Below, one piece after another: positions 25,313-33,638 of a DNA stretch of 64,000 nt (positions are counted from its first letter, which is position 1; every line of letters starts with the position of its first letter). The notes beneath the pieces were generated by a model. The model did no database searches and had not been told where the DNA came from. It was given only the letters and a program-made list of their open reading frames with translations. The position numbers and the translations under genes are program-made. The DNA is taken from contig NZ_JAFMPS010000001.1 of assembly GCF_020667895.1 (NCBI RefSeq), positions 124,001 through 188,000 on the forward strand, given 5' to 3'. The DNA comes from Alcanivorax sp. 1008. GTDB lineage: Bacteria; Pseudomonadota; Gammaproteobacteria; Pseudomonadales; Alcanivoracaceae.

Positions 25313-25819
25313 TCAATCTGAATGCAGAGTGCGGTCAGGGGGAGGGTCCATCTGCTTTAGCATGCTGGGCTTCCAGCTCTTGTCTTCCGCCCCACCAGGA
25401 ATGGCTCGACCGCCTCGACGCGTTTTTTGCTGTTGCTGCAAGATACGCTGCTGCCTCGCATCCTGCTCTGCCAAGGATGCCGGGTCCATGTTGCCGTCCG
25501 GCAAAACGTCAATGCTTGCAAGATGATCATTGCCTTCGCTGTCACGCCGCCAGCCGAGGACAATATTCAGCCCTTCCTGGCGGGCTATCTGGTCCATTGC
25601 CCGCTGCAGGGGCATATTCTTAATGGATATGGATACCAAGCGCTCCACGTTTGAATCCACCTTGATGGTGGCGCCTGCCTGCTGGGCAACACCGGTCAGT
25701 ACAGTGGTCAGGGACTGCTGCGCTACTTCTATTGCCACGCTGTCGCCATTAACAGTCACCTGCGCATGGGCGACAGAAACTGTTAGCAGCATGGCAGACA
25801 AAATCAGGGGTAATTTCAT
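25313..25819 (-). CDS. Small secreted STN-domain protein
   Basis: A 168-residue protein with a signal peptide (MKLPLILSAMLLTVSVAHA) and a single STN-like domain: VAIEVAQQSLTTVLTGVAQQ, then IKVDSNVERLVSISIKNMPL and ALDQ-like AMDQIARQEG. STN domains occur at the N-terminus of secretins and TonB receptors, but here the domain stands alone and is followed by a Gln/Arg-rich tail. A role in secretion-complex assembly is possible. It is placed after a lipoprotein gene (41-base gap), between the two GlyGly-CTERM genes. Confidence 0.65.
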   Translation of the reverse strand: MKLPLILSAMLLTVSVAHAQVTVNGDSVAIEVAQQSLTTVLTGVAQQAGATIKVDSNVERLVSISIKNMPLQRAMDQIARQEGLNIVLGWRRDSEGNDHLASIDVLPDGNMDPASLAEQDARQQRILQQQQKTRRGGRAIPGGAEDKSWKPSMLKQMDPPPDRTLHSD

Positions 25820-25860
25820 TTATTGCTCCAACTACATGTCCGTGTACATATCCGTGCCCA

Positions 25861-26388
25861 TTACTCCGCTTGCTCAGAGGAACTGAATCGAATCTCCCGG
25901 ATTTCCCGGGTAACGGTGATATAAGCACCGCCCTGCTGCCTGACCAGCTTGATCAGGCCTTTGCCGGTCAGTACTGCCAAGCCGGGTTGGTCCGCCAGCT
26001 GGGCTTGATCCAGTACAAGCTCAGGGCCAGTGCAAGGCGCGAGGGTCACCGTATCGGCGTTATACTGCGCCATCATGCCGGTCAGGTCTGTGGCCGGACG
26101 AGGGTTCTCGCCCAAGTCGATATCTTGACTTTCAAACCCCTTGAAGAACTCCTTCGGTGGGAAATACTCCACACCCTGTCCTGTCACCGGCACCACGTTC
26201 AAGTGCGAGCCGCACTTTCCCAGCTCCAGCCCCGGCCATACCCGATCACCACTGAATTTTTGTCCCTGCTTGCTGCCATCACCAGAATGGGCCGCAGCAG
26301 CAGGTGTGTCGCTCTCGGCGGGGTCTGAGCATGCTGTCAGAAACCAGGCTGATAGCAAAAATGCCAATAGCTGAAGTGGGCGACGCAT
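25861..26388 (-). CDS. Predicted lipoprotein of unknown function
   Basis: About 175 residues starting MRRPLQLLAFLLSAWFLTAC: a signal peptide with lipobox LTAC, so Cys20 should be lipid-modified. A low-complexity Ala/Asp/Ser linker follows, then a domain with two cysteines (GKCGSH and APCTGP) and a C-terminal strand region ending REIRFSSSEQAE. I do not recognise the family. An in-frame start at 26427 would place the signal peptide internally and was rejected. It precedes the STN protein and may form an operon with it. Confidence 0.65.
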   Translation of the reverse strand: MRRPLQLLAFLLSAWFLTACSDPAESDTPAAAAHSGDGSKQGQKFSGDRVWPGLELGKCGSHLNVVPVTGQGVEYFPPKEFFKGFESQDIDLGENPRPATDLTGMMAQYNADTVTLAPCTGPELVLDQAQLADQPGLAVLTGKGLIKLVRQQGGAYITVTREIREIRFSSSEQAE

Positions 26389-26446
26389 ACATACTTCCCT
26401 GATTAAGATAGAAACGGTGCCTGCCATGCAGACTACCTCAAATAAA

Positions 26447-26474
26447 AAAAGGCGACACCTTGGTGTCGCCTTTT
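26447..26474. terminator. Bidirectional rho-independent terminator (near-copy of the one at 23611)
   Basis: AAAAGGCGACACC, TT, GGTGTCGCCTTTT: a 13-base stem. It is located between the lipoprotein gene start and the end of the second GlyGly-CTERM gene and resembles the terminator after copy 1, as if duplicated together with the gene. Confidence 0.85.
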
Positions 26475-26508
26475 CGCTTACTTCACCTTGCCTGAAACTA
26501 GCGCTGCA

Positions 26509-27948
26509 TTAGCGCGCCATGCGACGACGCAGCATAGCTGCACCCAGCATTAGCAGAAGCGCGGCAGGTGCGCTGCTGCCACCGCTGCTACCACCGCCAG
26601 TGGACACCTTGCCCATGACGATCTTGCTGCCTGCGGCATCATCGGCCGCATAGACTCTGGGCCAGAACAGCTTGCCATCGTCCGCCATGGCAGCGGGGTA
26701 GGCCTTGTTCCAGCTATTGAAGCTCACCGCATTACTGGTCAAGACACTAGAGTCACTCGCTTTGCCTGAGCTGCTGACGGATACATGGCTCATGCCACCA
26801 CGCATGCCGTGGAACACTTGCACGGTGTTGTTGCTTGCCATGAAGGCCTGTGCATATTTGAACGGGCCAAGCTCGGAATCATCAACGACTTTGATTGCCG
26901 TCATGTCCGCAGCACTGCCGTCTTGATCATCGAGGGAGGGATCAAGCTTGGCGTAGAACAAGGTGCCTCCACTACCGCTGACCGCGGTATAGACATCCCT
27001 AGTTGGAGCATTGCGCTTGTCGACCCAAACCACAGCCATGTTGTCCTTGCTGTCCGCCATAATGCTGTAATGCACTGCGTGCGGAGCGTCGCCTACGTCC
27101 GTTTCAGCACCCTGATCCGTTGACAGGTTAGTGGTGATAACGTTGGTAGCGTCAATCAGCACGCTGCCATCGGTGCCGTCCAGCATGCCGTAGGAAACCG
27201 TACACAGACGACCCCTAGGGTCGTTGCAATCCTGAAACACAATATGGACGTTGCCGTCGCTGTCGACCGCAATCGGGTTGGTGCCGTGACCGTTGTAGGT
27301 TACGTCGGTAAACGGCGCCATCGGTGCAATAACTTCCGTCAACGTAGAGTCATATTTGGCAAACTGGCCATCATGGCTCCAGACGTAAACATTGTCGGCA
27401 TCATCCAACTCGATAAACGGATGTTTGAAGTCAGGCCCAACATCAACCTCTGCCTCTTCTGTGATGGAGGCCAGAACTGGCGAAGTGCCGTCCTGCGGTG
27501 CAAGGGAGGGATCAAGCTTAATCAGATACAAGCTGCCGACGCGGTCGGGGCCATCACCACGATCGTCCCTAAAGCCCCAGGAAACGTATACCTTGTCGTC
27601 CGATCCCACCTCGATATCTGCAGTGGTGACGGAGTCGCTGGCCGCATCAGTGGTCAGCTTGACCTCATCGATCAGCACGGTGCCATTCTTTGAGACCATC
27701 ATGTAGCCGAGGTTGGCAACTGTATCCCGCATTTGCACCCCCGCACTCCCGATGCGGTAGACGATGTGATAGTTGCCATCCGAGTCTTTATCGACGCGCG
27801 GGCGATCCCGCGCGAACGCGGTATCGGCAGAAATTTCGGTGTATGCCAGCTCTGCCGCGGATACTGGCAATGCGGACAGTGACATGATCGCAGCAGCCAG
27901 ACTGGCTAGTAGCGGCCCTGCACTACGCTTGATAATAGTGTTCCCCAT
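26509..27948 (-). CDS. Secreted repeat (BNR-like) protein with GlyGly-CTERM tail, copy 2
   Basis: A 479-residue paralogue of the 23671 gene. The signal peptide region (SLSALPVSAAELA) and the tail (SAPAALLLMLGAAMLRRRMAR region) are almost identical, and the same DSDGNYHIVYR-type repeats recur. ATG 27948 was chosen because AAGGAGAACGAC precedes it; an in-frame ATG at 27984 would add 12 residues. The middle of the protein has diverged more than the ends (GFRDDRGDGPDRVGS and DPRGRLC are specific to this copy). Predicted rhombosortase substrate at the cell surface. Confidence 0.82.
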   Translation of the reverse strand: MGNTIIKRSAGPLLASLAAAIMSLSALPVSAAELAYTEISADTAFARDRPRVDKDSDGNYHIVYRIGSAGVQMRDTVANLGYMMVSKNGTVLIDEVKLTTDAASDSVTTADIEVGSDDKVYVSWGFRDDRGDGPDRVGSLYLIKLDPSLAPQDGTSPVLASITEEAEVDVGPDFKHPFIELDDADNVYVWSHDGQFAKYDSTLTEVIAPMAPFTDVTYNGHGTNPIAVDSDGNVHIVFQDCNDPRGRLCTVSYGMLDGTDGSVLIDATNVITTNLSTDQGAETDVGDAPHAVHYSIMADSKDNMAVVWVDKRNAPTRDVYTAVSGSGGTLFYAKLDPSLDDQDGSAADMTAIKVVDDSELGPFKYAQAFMASNNTVQVFHGMRGGMSHVSVSSSGKASDSSVLTSNAVSFNSWNKAYPAAMADDGKLFWPRVYAADDAAGSKIVMGKVSTGGGSSGGSSAPAALLLMLGAAMLRRRMAR

Positions 27949-28258
27949 GTCGTTCTCCTTCTTATTAACCCCAGATAATTTCACCCTAACGCCCCGGTGA
28001 AACGAACACTGATCGCATTCCGTTGCCGGATTAGAGGGGATGATCCTGATGACACACTAGTCCTATTGAACGGTTTTGCAAGCAGTCTTCCTGTATTGAT
28101 AGCTTCTAATGAGAGTGGTTATTGTTTGTGATCTGCTGGTGGGTAGCGCGCTCTACGTGAGGGCAAACAATCAGTACCTGTGGTTTTGTTTGTGCTATTT
28201 TCGTTTGGCGCGCACATTTAACCGCAACAAACATCCAGCGCGGACCTTGAGGGAACCA
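27949..28258. other. Divergent intergenic region, no gene seen
   Basis: A 310-base gap between the second GlyGly-CTERM gene and the EcfT-like gene. It should carry promoters for both directions. An in-frame ATG at 28109 for the EcfT gene was judged unlikely. No riboswitch fold or ModE-type operator was recognised. Confidence 0.5.
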
Positions 28259-29494
28259 ATGACGGCCGGTAACAACCGCAGCACTCTTGCCAAGGTCTAC
28301 TATCTTCTCGGCTTGGCCATAAGCCTGTTCCTGATCGCCGAGCCCTTGTTGCTGGCGGGGCTATTTCTACTGCAGCTGTCCATGTGGTTTCGTTTCAAGC
28401 TGCCCGTGTCGGGGGTGGTTCACATTGCGCGTAAGTTGCGACTGTTTTTCCTGATTATCTTTATAACCTACATGCTCACTGGTACCGGTGAGGACACTGA
28501 TCACTGGCTGGAAGTCCCGGTCAGCTGGCTGCCGGACCTTAGCCTGAGTGGGGCGACTCTGGCCCTGTTGATGTGCCTGCGAGTGATGACCCTGGTGCTG
28601 GCGAGCACCTGGCTGCAGCAGACATCCCCTCCCAGAGCCTTGGTCGTCGGACTACGACACTTGCGTATTCCTGAGAGTGTTGCCTTAACCGTGGACGCGA
28701 CGCTGGCTCTGCTCGGCGGTCAGGACAGAGGTGGTCAAGGCCATGGCAAGGGCGGCGGCAAGGGCCGAGGTAAAGGGGATGGTGAGGGGCGTGGCGACGG
28801 CGGTATAAGCTGGGCTGATATCCGTGCCGGCCGGCTGGCTGCTGTGGATGAGCTGCTGCAGGGCAAGTTTCGCCAAAGTAGGAGATGGCTGGCGGAGCGC
28901 TACCCGGAGCTGCCGCGGGAGCGGCTGCATGATCTGACGGTGGTTCTGGGCGTTAGCCTCACTGTGATGGGGCTCAAGGTCCTGCAAATTCTGCCTGGGG
29001 TGCCGATTGCATCCGGGCACAAGAACATGCTGATTGTGCCGTTGCTGCTGTTCGCTGCCAATGCGACTTATATGCGCTTTGGTGCTCTGGCGGCGGGGAC
29101 CACCACCGGCATAGTTTCTTTTCTGATGGGGTATGGCAAGTTCGGTATTCTGGAAATTGCCCATTTTGCTGTGCCTGGCTTGCTTGCAGATATGCTGATG
29201 CCTATTGCGAGGGCCACCAGTCGTGGCGGCAAATTGCTGCAGTTTGCATTAATTGGTGCTGCTATCGGTGCCGGCCGTTTTGCTGCCAACTTGCTTGTTA
29301 TTGTGCTTGCCGGCGCGCCACAGTTAGCTTTTGTGCTGTTTTTGCCCATGTTGGCTTCACAGCTTCTTTTCGGCACTTTAAGCTGCTTCGTCAGTGTGCT
29401 GCTGGTAAATCGCAATTTTACCGACTCACCGGAAGATCATTCAGACACGCAGCTACTGGCCGCTGACAATAGCCATAAGCGGAAAAAATCATAA
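28259..29494 (+). CDS. EcfT-like permease fused to an S-component-like membrane domain (molybdenum locus)
   Basis: A 411-residue protein in two membrane halves. The first half (about residues 10-150) resembles CbiQ/EcfT energy-coupling proteins: WFRFKLPVSGVVHIARKLRL, LALLMCLRVMTLVLASTWL and PPRALVVGLRHLRIP. Then comes a Gly/Lys/Asp-rich loop (about 158-185). The second half has helices typical of vitamin or metal S components (RFGALAAGTTTGIVSFLMGYG, HFAVPGLLADMLMP). ATG 28259 has GAGGGA upstream. It is 17 bases before the molybdenum storage genes, which suggests metal or oxyanion transport. No ECF ATPase is nearby, so the energising subunit is missing or shared. Fusion status is inference. 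Confidence 0.55.
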   Translation: MTAGNNRSTLAKVYYLLGLAISLFLIAEPLLLAGLFLLQLSMWFRFKLPVSGVVHIARKLRLFFLIIFITYMLTGTGEDTDHWLEVPVSWLPDLSLSGATLALLMCLRVMTLVLASTWLQQTSPPRALVVGLRHLRIPESVALTVDATLALLGGQDRGGQGHGKGGGKGRGKGDGEGRGDGGISWADIRAGRLAAVDELLQGKFRQSRRWLAERYPELPRERLHDLTVVLGVSLTVMGLKVLQILPGVPIASGHKNMLIVPLLLFAANATYMRFGALAAGTTTGIVSFLMGYGKFGILEIAHFAVPGLLADMLMPIARATSRGGKLLQFALIGAAIGAGRFAANLLVIVLAGAPQLAFVLFLPMLASQLLFGTLSCFVSVLLVNRNFTDSPEDHSDTQLLAADNSHKRKKS

Positions 29495-29511
29495 TCCAGA
29501 GGGAATAAAAG

Positions 29512-30351
29512 ATGTCAGAACTGGTGAAGGGGGACGGAAGGACCCATATTTCTAGCGGACTAATGAGAGAAAGTCTTGTTAGTCGGCGCCTTCTCAAAGA
29601 GACCGACTCTGCTTCCGTAAAGAGTATGGTTCCCGATGTAAACATGATCTGTGTGGGCGGGCGTAGCATTATGGACCGTGGCGCCGAAGCCATTATTCCA
29701 CTTGTGGATACGATCGCTAAACTGAATGGCAACCACCGTATGGTTATTGGTGTGGGTGGTGGCGCCCGCGCCCGGCATACTTACTCTATCGGTATTGATT
29801 TAGGTCTGCCGATTGGTGGTCTCGCCCGTATCGTCGGTGGGGTTGAAGAGAACAATCGGGACATTTTGCAATTTCTGCTGGCACCTCATGGCGGTATTAC
29901 TTTCGTCAAGGATCACTTTCAGGATCTGCAGCTGTTCCTCAAGAACGGCATGATTCCAGTGTGCATCGGCCAGCCGCCATACCATTTCTGGGAGCCGCCA
30001 TCGTTAGAAGCAGGGCAGCTGCCGGATAACGGCCCGGATACCGGACTGTTCCTGATGGCAGAAGTAATGGGTGCAATGAGCGTCATTTATGTCAAGGATG
30101 TTGATGGTATCTATACCGAAGACCCTCAGAAGAATCCCGACGCTGAGCTGATCCGCGAGATCACCGCCAAAGAGTTGCTGAAAATGGATTTGCCCGACAT
30201 GCCGATCGAGCGCGAACTGCTGCGCACTCTGGAGAATGCCAGAACGGTGCACCAGATTCAGGTGATTAACGGCCTCAAAATAGACAATCTGGAACGGGCA
30301 TTGAATGGTGAGCTGGTCGGCACCATCGTCAAGTCCAGCCGCGCGAAGTGA
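29512..30351 (+). CDS. mosA: Molybdenum storage protein, alpha-type subunit
   Basis: A 279-residue amino-acid-kinase-fold protein resembling the alpha subunit of the Azotobacter vinelandii molybdenum storage protein, which with MosB forms a hexameric cage that packs polyoxomolybdate in an ATP-dependent way. Matching parts are SIMDRGAEAIIPLVD, VGGGARARHTYSIGIDLGLP, PPYHFWEPP and DTGLFLMAEVMGA...DVDGIYTEDP. GGRSIMDRG is the nucleotide-binding loop. It is followed after 19 bases by mosB. Assignment as alpha rather than beta rests on the closer MosA-like text. Confidence 0.85.
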   Translation: MSELVKGDGRTHISSGLMRESLVSRRLLKETDSASVKSMVPDVNMICVGGRSIMDRGAEAIIPLVDTIAKLNGNHRMVIGVGGGARARHTYSIGIDLGLPIGGLARIVGGVEENNRDILQFLLAPHGGITFVKDHFQDLQLFLKNGMIPVCIGQPPYHFWEPPSLEAGQLPDNGPDTGLFLMAEVMGAMSVIYVKDVDGIYTEDPQKNPDAELIREITAKELLKMDLPDMPIERELLRTLENARTVHQIQVINGLKIDNLERALNGELVGTIVKSSRAK

Positions 30352-30370
30352 TTTAGGGAGCAGTAATAAA

Positions 30371-31195
30371 ATGAAAAAAGACGGAAAAATCTGGATCGAC
30401 GGCATGGATAATGCCCTGTCCGACCAATCGCTTTCTGGTCATGCTATCCGTGAACAGCTTGCTGCTCGCGATACGGTCGCGGTGCTGCCGGACGTATGGG
30501 TTATTAAAATCGGCGGTCAAAGCGTTATGGACCGTGGCCGCGCGGCGGTGTACCCGATTCTTGAAGAGCTGGTTGCGGCAAAAAAAAATGGCGTGAACTT
30601 TATTTTGGCCGCCGGTGGTGGCACCCGTGCCCGTCATGTTTACTCCCTTGGCCTGGACCTGAACATGCCCACCGGCATGTTGGCGCGTCTCGGCGCCAGT
30701 GTGCCGGTTCAAAACGCACGCATGCTGCAGATTCTCACCGCCAAGCATGGCGGCATCATGTGCTATCCGGAGGAGCTTGAGAAGCTGCCTTTCTTCCTCA
30801 ACGCGGGCTGCCTGCCGATTACCTCCGGCATGCCGCCGAATGAGTTCTGGGAGAAGTCACAGGCCGAGGGGCTGATTCCCGCTAACCGTACTGACGCGGG
30901 TGTTTACCTGATGGCCGAGTTCCTTGGTGCCAAGGGCGTGCTCTATATCAAGGATGAGGACGGGCTGTACACCGATGATCCGAAGAAGAACCCGGATGCC
31001 GAGTTCATTCCTGAAACCACCGCCTCAGAGCTACTCAATAATGGTCAGGACGATCTGATTGTGGAGCGCGTTGTACTGGAGTACATGATGCGTGGTGATC
31101 ACATCAAGAAACTGCAAATCGTTAACGGATTGAAGCAGGGACAAATCACCGCAGCTCTTAACGGCGAAGACGTGGGCACCATTATCCGCGCCTGA
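30371..31195 (+). CDS. mosB: Molybdenum storage protein, beta-type subunit
   Basis: A 274-residue partner of mosA in the same fold. Close to A. vinelandii MosB: VIKIGGQSVMDRGRAAVYP, RARHVYSLGLDLNMP, SGMPPNEFWEKS, then DEDGLYTDDPKKNPDAEF and NGLKQGQITAALNGEDVGTI. GGGAG precedes ATG 30371. Together with the permease before it and modABC beside it, the pair implies that this bacterium accumulates molybdenum (or tungsten) well above immediate need. No nitrogenase gene lies in the window. Confidence 0.87.
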   Translation: MKKDGKIWIDGMDNALSDQSLSGHAIREQLAARDTVAVLPDVWVIKIGGQSVMDRGRAAVYPILEELVAAKKNGVNFILAAGGGTRARHVYSLGLDLNMPTGMLARLGASVPVQNARMLQILTAKHGGIMCYPEELEKLPFFLNAGCLPITSGMPPNEFWEKSQAEGLIPANRTDAGVYLMAEFLGAKGVLYIKDEDGLYTDDPKKNPDAEFIPETTASELLNNGQDDLIVERVVLEYMMRGDHIKKLQIVNGLKQGQITAALNGEDVGTIIRA

Positions 31196-31227
31196 GTATG
31201 TTGCTCGTTTAGCTATGTCGGAGCGAA

Positions 31228-31800
31228 CTAATCTTCGCTCCGACGTTGGCCTCCTTGCTTTAATGCCACTTGACTGACATTGCGCATCAAGGTGTGCTCC
31301 ATCCCATCTGAAAGTTCGATCAACTTAAACGCGCCACGGCGGTTAGCGCCAATAAAGAACTGCCTGGTGTCCTGCTGCACTTTATCTACTGGGAAACGAG
31401 CCACGTCACCCTCGCAAGTGACCACTTCGACCACAGTAATATCCGGTGCCATGCCTGCCAGTACGAGCACGTTCACTCCTTGGGTGCTGGCGCGATGACC
31501 CGCATTAAGCGGCTGCACTTCCGGCATATCCTCAAATGCTTGGCTTTGTTTTTGCCATAGCAACTGCTGCCCGGCGTAGAGCGAAAGAGAGTCGCTACAG
31601 TCGGCCTGTTGCTTGCCTTTGTCCTCGCGGTTGCCACCGCTACCATCGCCCTTGTGCGCGACATCTTCTTGTTTCGGGTTGGATTGCTGTGCAGGCGTCT
31701 GAGCTGGCTTGATGGGGCTAACACTGTTCCCGGCCAGCCAGATATAAACGCCAGCGGCAACCAATACTGCGCCCAGCAACACCGCAAATTTAGTTCTCAT
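31228..31800 (-). CDS. Membrane-anchored protein of unknown function, fourth gene of the mod operon
   Basis: A 190-residue protein with an N-terminal membrane anchor (KFAVLLGAVLVAAGVYIWLA), a charged Gln/Lys/Gly-rich linker (about residues 30-70) and a soluble domain outside the membrane. The domain has strands around VLVLAGMAPDITVVEVVTC and FKLIELSDGMEHTLMRNVSQ. I do not recognise the family with confidence. It starts 28 bases after modC, so it is probably co-transcribed with modABC and may assist molybdate uptake or sensing in the periplasm. Function is inference from position only. Confidence 0.6.
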   Translation of the reverse strand: MRTKFAVLLGAVLVAAGVYIWLAGNSVSPIKPAQTPAQQSNPKQEDVAHKGDGSGGNREDKGKQQADCSDSLSLYAGQQLLWQKQSQAFEDMPEVQPLNAGHRASTQGVNVLVLAGMAPDITVVEVVTCEGDVARFPVDKVQQDTRQFFIGANRRGAFKLIELSDGMEHTLMRNVSQVALKQGGQRRSED

Positions 31801-31828
31801 GTCATGCCCCTATGTATCACTGTGTTTT

Positions 31829-32947
31829 TCATGCTTCTGCATTGGCGTTATCGATGGCCACCTGCTCGGCGGAGTTTTTTACCGCTACACCTTTTATCTG
31901 GGCAAATAGCGACTGCCCCTGAGTCAGGTTTAGAGCTTCTGCTGATTTCAACGTTACACGGGCCATTAGCTTTGCCTCACCGACGCGCAGCTGGACCAGT
32001 ACATGGCCACCGGATTCGGCTCGCCGGCTCTCCACTACCGCGGGCAGAATATTCAGAATACTGCTCGACTGTGGACGTTCCCGGCATAAACTCACATCAC
32101 TCGCCATGATGCGTAAACGCAACGGACAACAATGATCACCGTGGCGGCCGGGTACAACCACTTCACCGCCAGCAAACTGTAGTCTGGAAAGCTGATAATG
32201 TGGATCGTAATCAAGCACGCGAACATCCAGCACGGTACTAGCCTCGCCACCACCCAGTGTGGGTAGATCGGTACGCATCAGCATGTCGTGTAGCCTGCCT
32301 TGGCCGAGCACTCGACCGGACTGCATCACCACCAGGTGGTCACACAGGCGCGTCATTTCATCCAGACTGTGGCTGACATACAGCATTGGTACCTGGAGGT
32401 TGGCGTGCAAGCGGTCAAGGAATGGCATGATTTCTTGCTTGCGCCCCGCGTCGAGATTGGCAAGTGGCTCGTCCATCAAGACCAATGCCGGGTAGCGCAA
32501 CAGTGCGCGGGCAATCGACGCACGCTGTTGCTCGCCGCCGGAAAGTTGGGCTGGTTTCCGATCAAGCAAATGACCGATGCCCAGCATATCAATAATCTGC
32601 TCCGGCGAGCTTAGCTCCGGGGAAGGCGCAGAACGACGGCGGCCGTAATTGAGATTACGGGCTACTGTCATGTGTGGGAATAATCGCGCATCCTGAAATA
32701 CAAAGCCCACAGGCCGTTGCCAAGGCGGCACGAAGTTTTCTGAGTCCTGCCATAGTTGGCCATTAAATCCGACGCTTCCACGGGCGTCACGCTCCAGTCC
32801 AGCAATACAGCGAAGCAGGGTGGTTTTGCCGCAGCCGGAGGCGCCAAATATTCCGGTGACACCATGGGAAGGCACCTTGATGTCGACATCCAGAGTAAAG
32901 TCGGGGCGACTTAGCGCCGCCGTTACATGTCCTGCATCAGTTTTCAT
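31829..32947 (-). CDS. modC: Molybdate ABC transporter ATP-binding protein
   Basis: A 372-residue ABC ATPase. Walker A is GASGCGKTT (residues 35-43), the signature is LSGGEQQR (135-142) and Walker B is LVLMDE (155-160). After the ATPase, a C-terminal TOBE/MOP-like region (about residues 290-365, LILPAVVESRRAESGGHVLVQ context) is the part that binds molybdate in ModC. Start ATG 32947 overlaps the end of modB by 11 bases. Third gene of modABC. Confidence 0.93.
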   Translation of the reverse strand: MKTDAGHVTAALSRPDFTLDVDIKVPSHGVTGIFGASGCGKTTLLRCIAGLERDARGSVGFNGQLWQDSENFVPPWQRPVGFVFQDARLFPHMTVARNLNYGRRRSAPSPELSSPEQIIDMLGIGHLLDRKPAQLSGGEQQRASIARALLRYPALVLMDEPLANLDAGRKQEIMPFLDRLHANLQVPMLYVSHSLDEMTRLCDHLVVMQSGRVLGQGRLHDMLMRTDLPTLGGGEASTVLDVRVLDYDPHYQLSRLQFAGGEVVVPGRHGDHCCPLRLRIMASDVSLCRERPQSSSILNILPAVVESRRAESGGHVLVQLRVGEAKLMARVTLKSAEALNLTQGQSLFAQIKGVAVKNSAEQVAIDNANAEA

Positions 32948-33635
32948 GGCGTAACCTGCCATTGATGAAATACAGCGCAAACATGCAGGTGAAACTGAAC
33001 GCCAACAGCAGGCCGGACAAGACGTGTGCCTGAGCATACTCCAGCGCTTCAACATGGTCATAGATGGCAATGGAAATCACCCGGGTTTGCCCGGGGATAT
33101 TGCCGCCAACCATTAGCACGACACCAAATTCGCCCAGTGTATGGGCAAAGCCCATGATGGCTGCGGTCAGAAAGCCACGGGTGCTGAGTGGCAGGATTAT
33201 CGTAAAAAAAATGTCCAGAGGTCGTGCACCCAGTGTCTCAGCCGCTTCGACAAAGCCGCGGCCGATGCTTTCGAAGGCGTTCTGTAACGGCTGAATAACG
33301 AAAGGCATACTATAAAGAATTGACGCTAGCACGAGCCCGCCAAAACTGAACGTAAGGGAGCTTTCGGTCAGCTTCACCCAATAGCTGCCCACCAAGCCAT
33401 TCGGGCCGAGCAGAATCAGCAGATAGAAGCCGAGCACTGTAGGGGGTAGCACTATGGGAAGTGCCACCATGGCCTCAATAAAGGTTTTTGCGTGAGACCG
33501 GGTGCGAGATAGCCAGAATGCCAGCGGTGTTCCGAGCAGGATAAGGATCGCCGTGCTGATAAGGCCAAGCTTGACCGACAGCCAAAGAGGGCCGAGGCCA
33601 GGCATATTCGCAGTCCAAGAGTTAAAGAGCTCCAT
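32937..33635 (-). CDS. modB: Molybdate ABC transporter permease
   Basis: A 232-residue permease with five to six membrane segments. The cytoplasmic coupling loop EAAETLGARPLDIFFTIILP is the EAA motif that contacts ModC. GKNIPGQTR-like text (GGNIPGQTRVISIAIYDHVE) is characteristic of ModB. It begins 3 bases after modA. Confidence 0.95.
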   Translation of the reverse strand: MELFNSWTANMPGLGPLWLSVKLGLISTAILILLGTPLAFWLSRTRSHAKTFIEAMVALPIVLPPTVLGFYLLILLGPNGLVGSYWVKLTESSLTFSFGGLVLASILYSMPFVIQPLQNAFESIGRGFVEAAETLGARPLDIFFTIILPLSTRGFLTAAIMGFAHTLGEFGVVLMVGGNIPGQTRVISIAIYDHVEALEYAQAHVLSGLLLAFSFTCMFALYFINGRLRHEN

Positions 33636-33638
33636 TAT

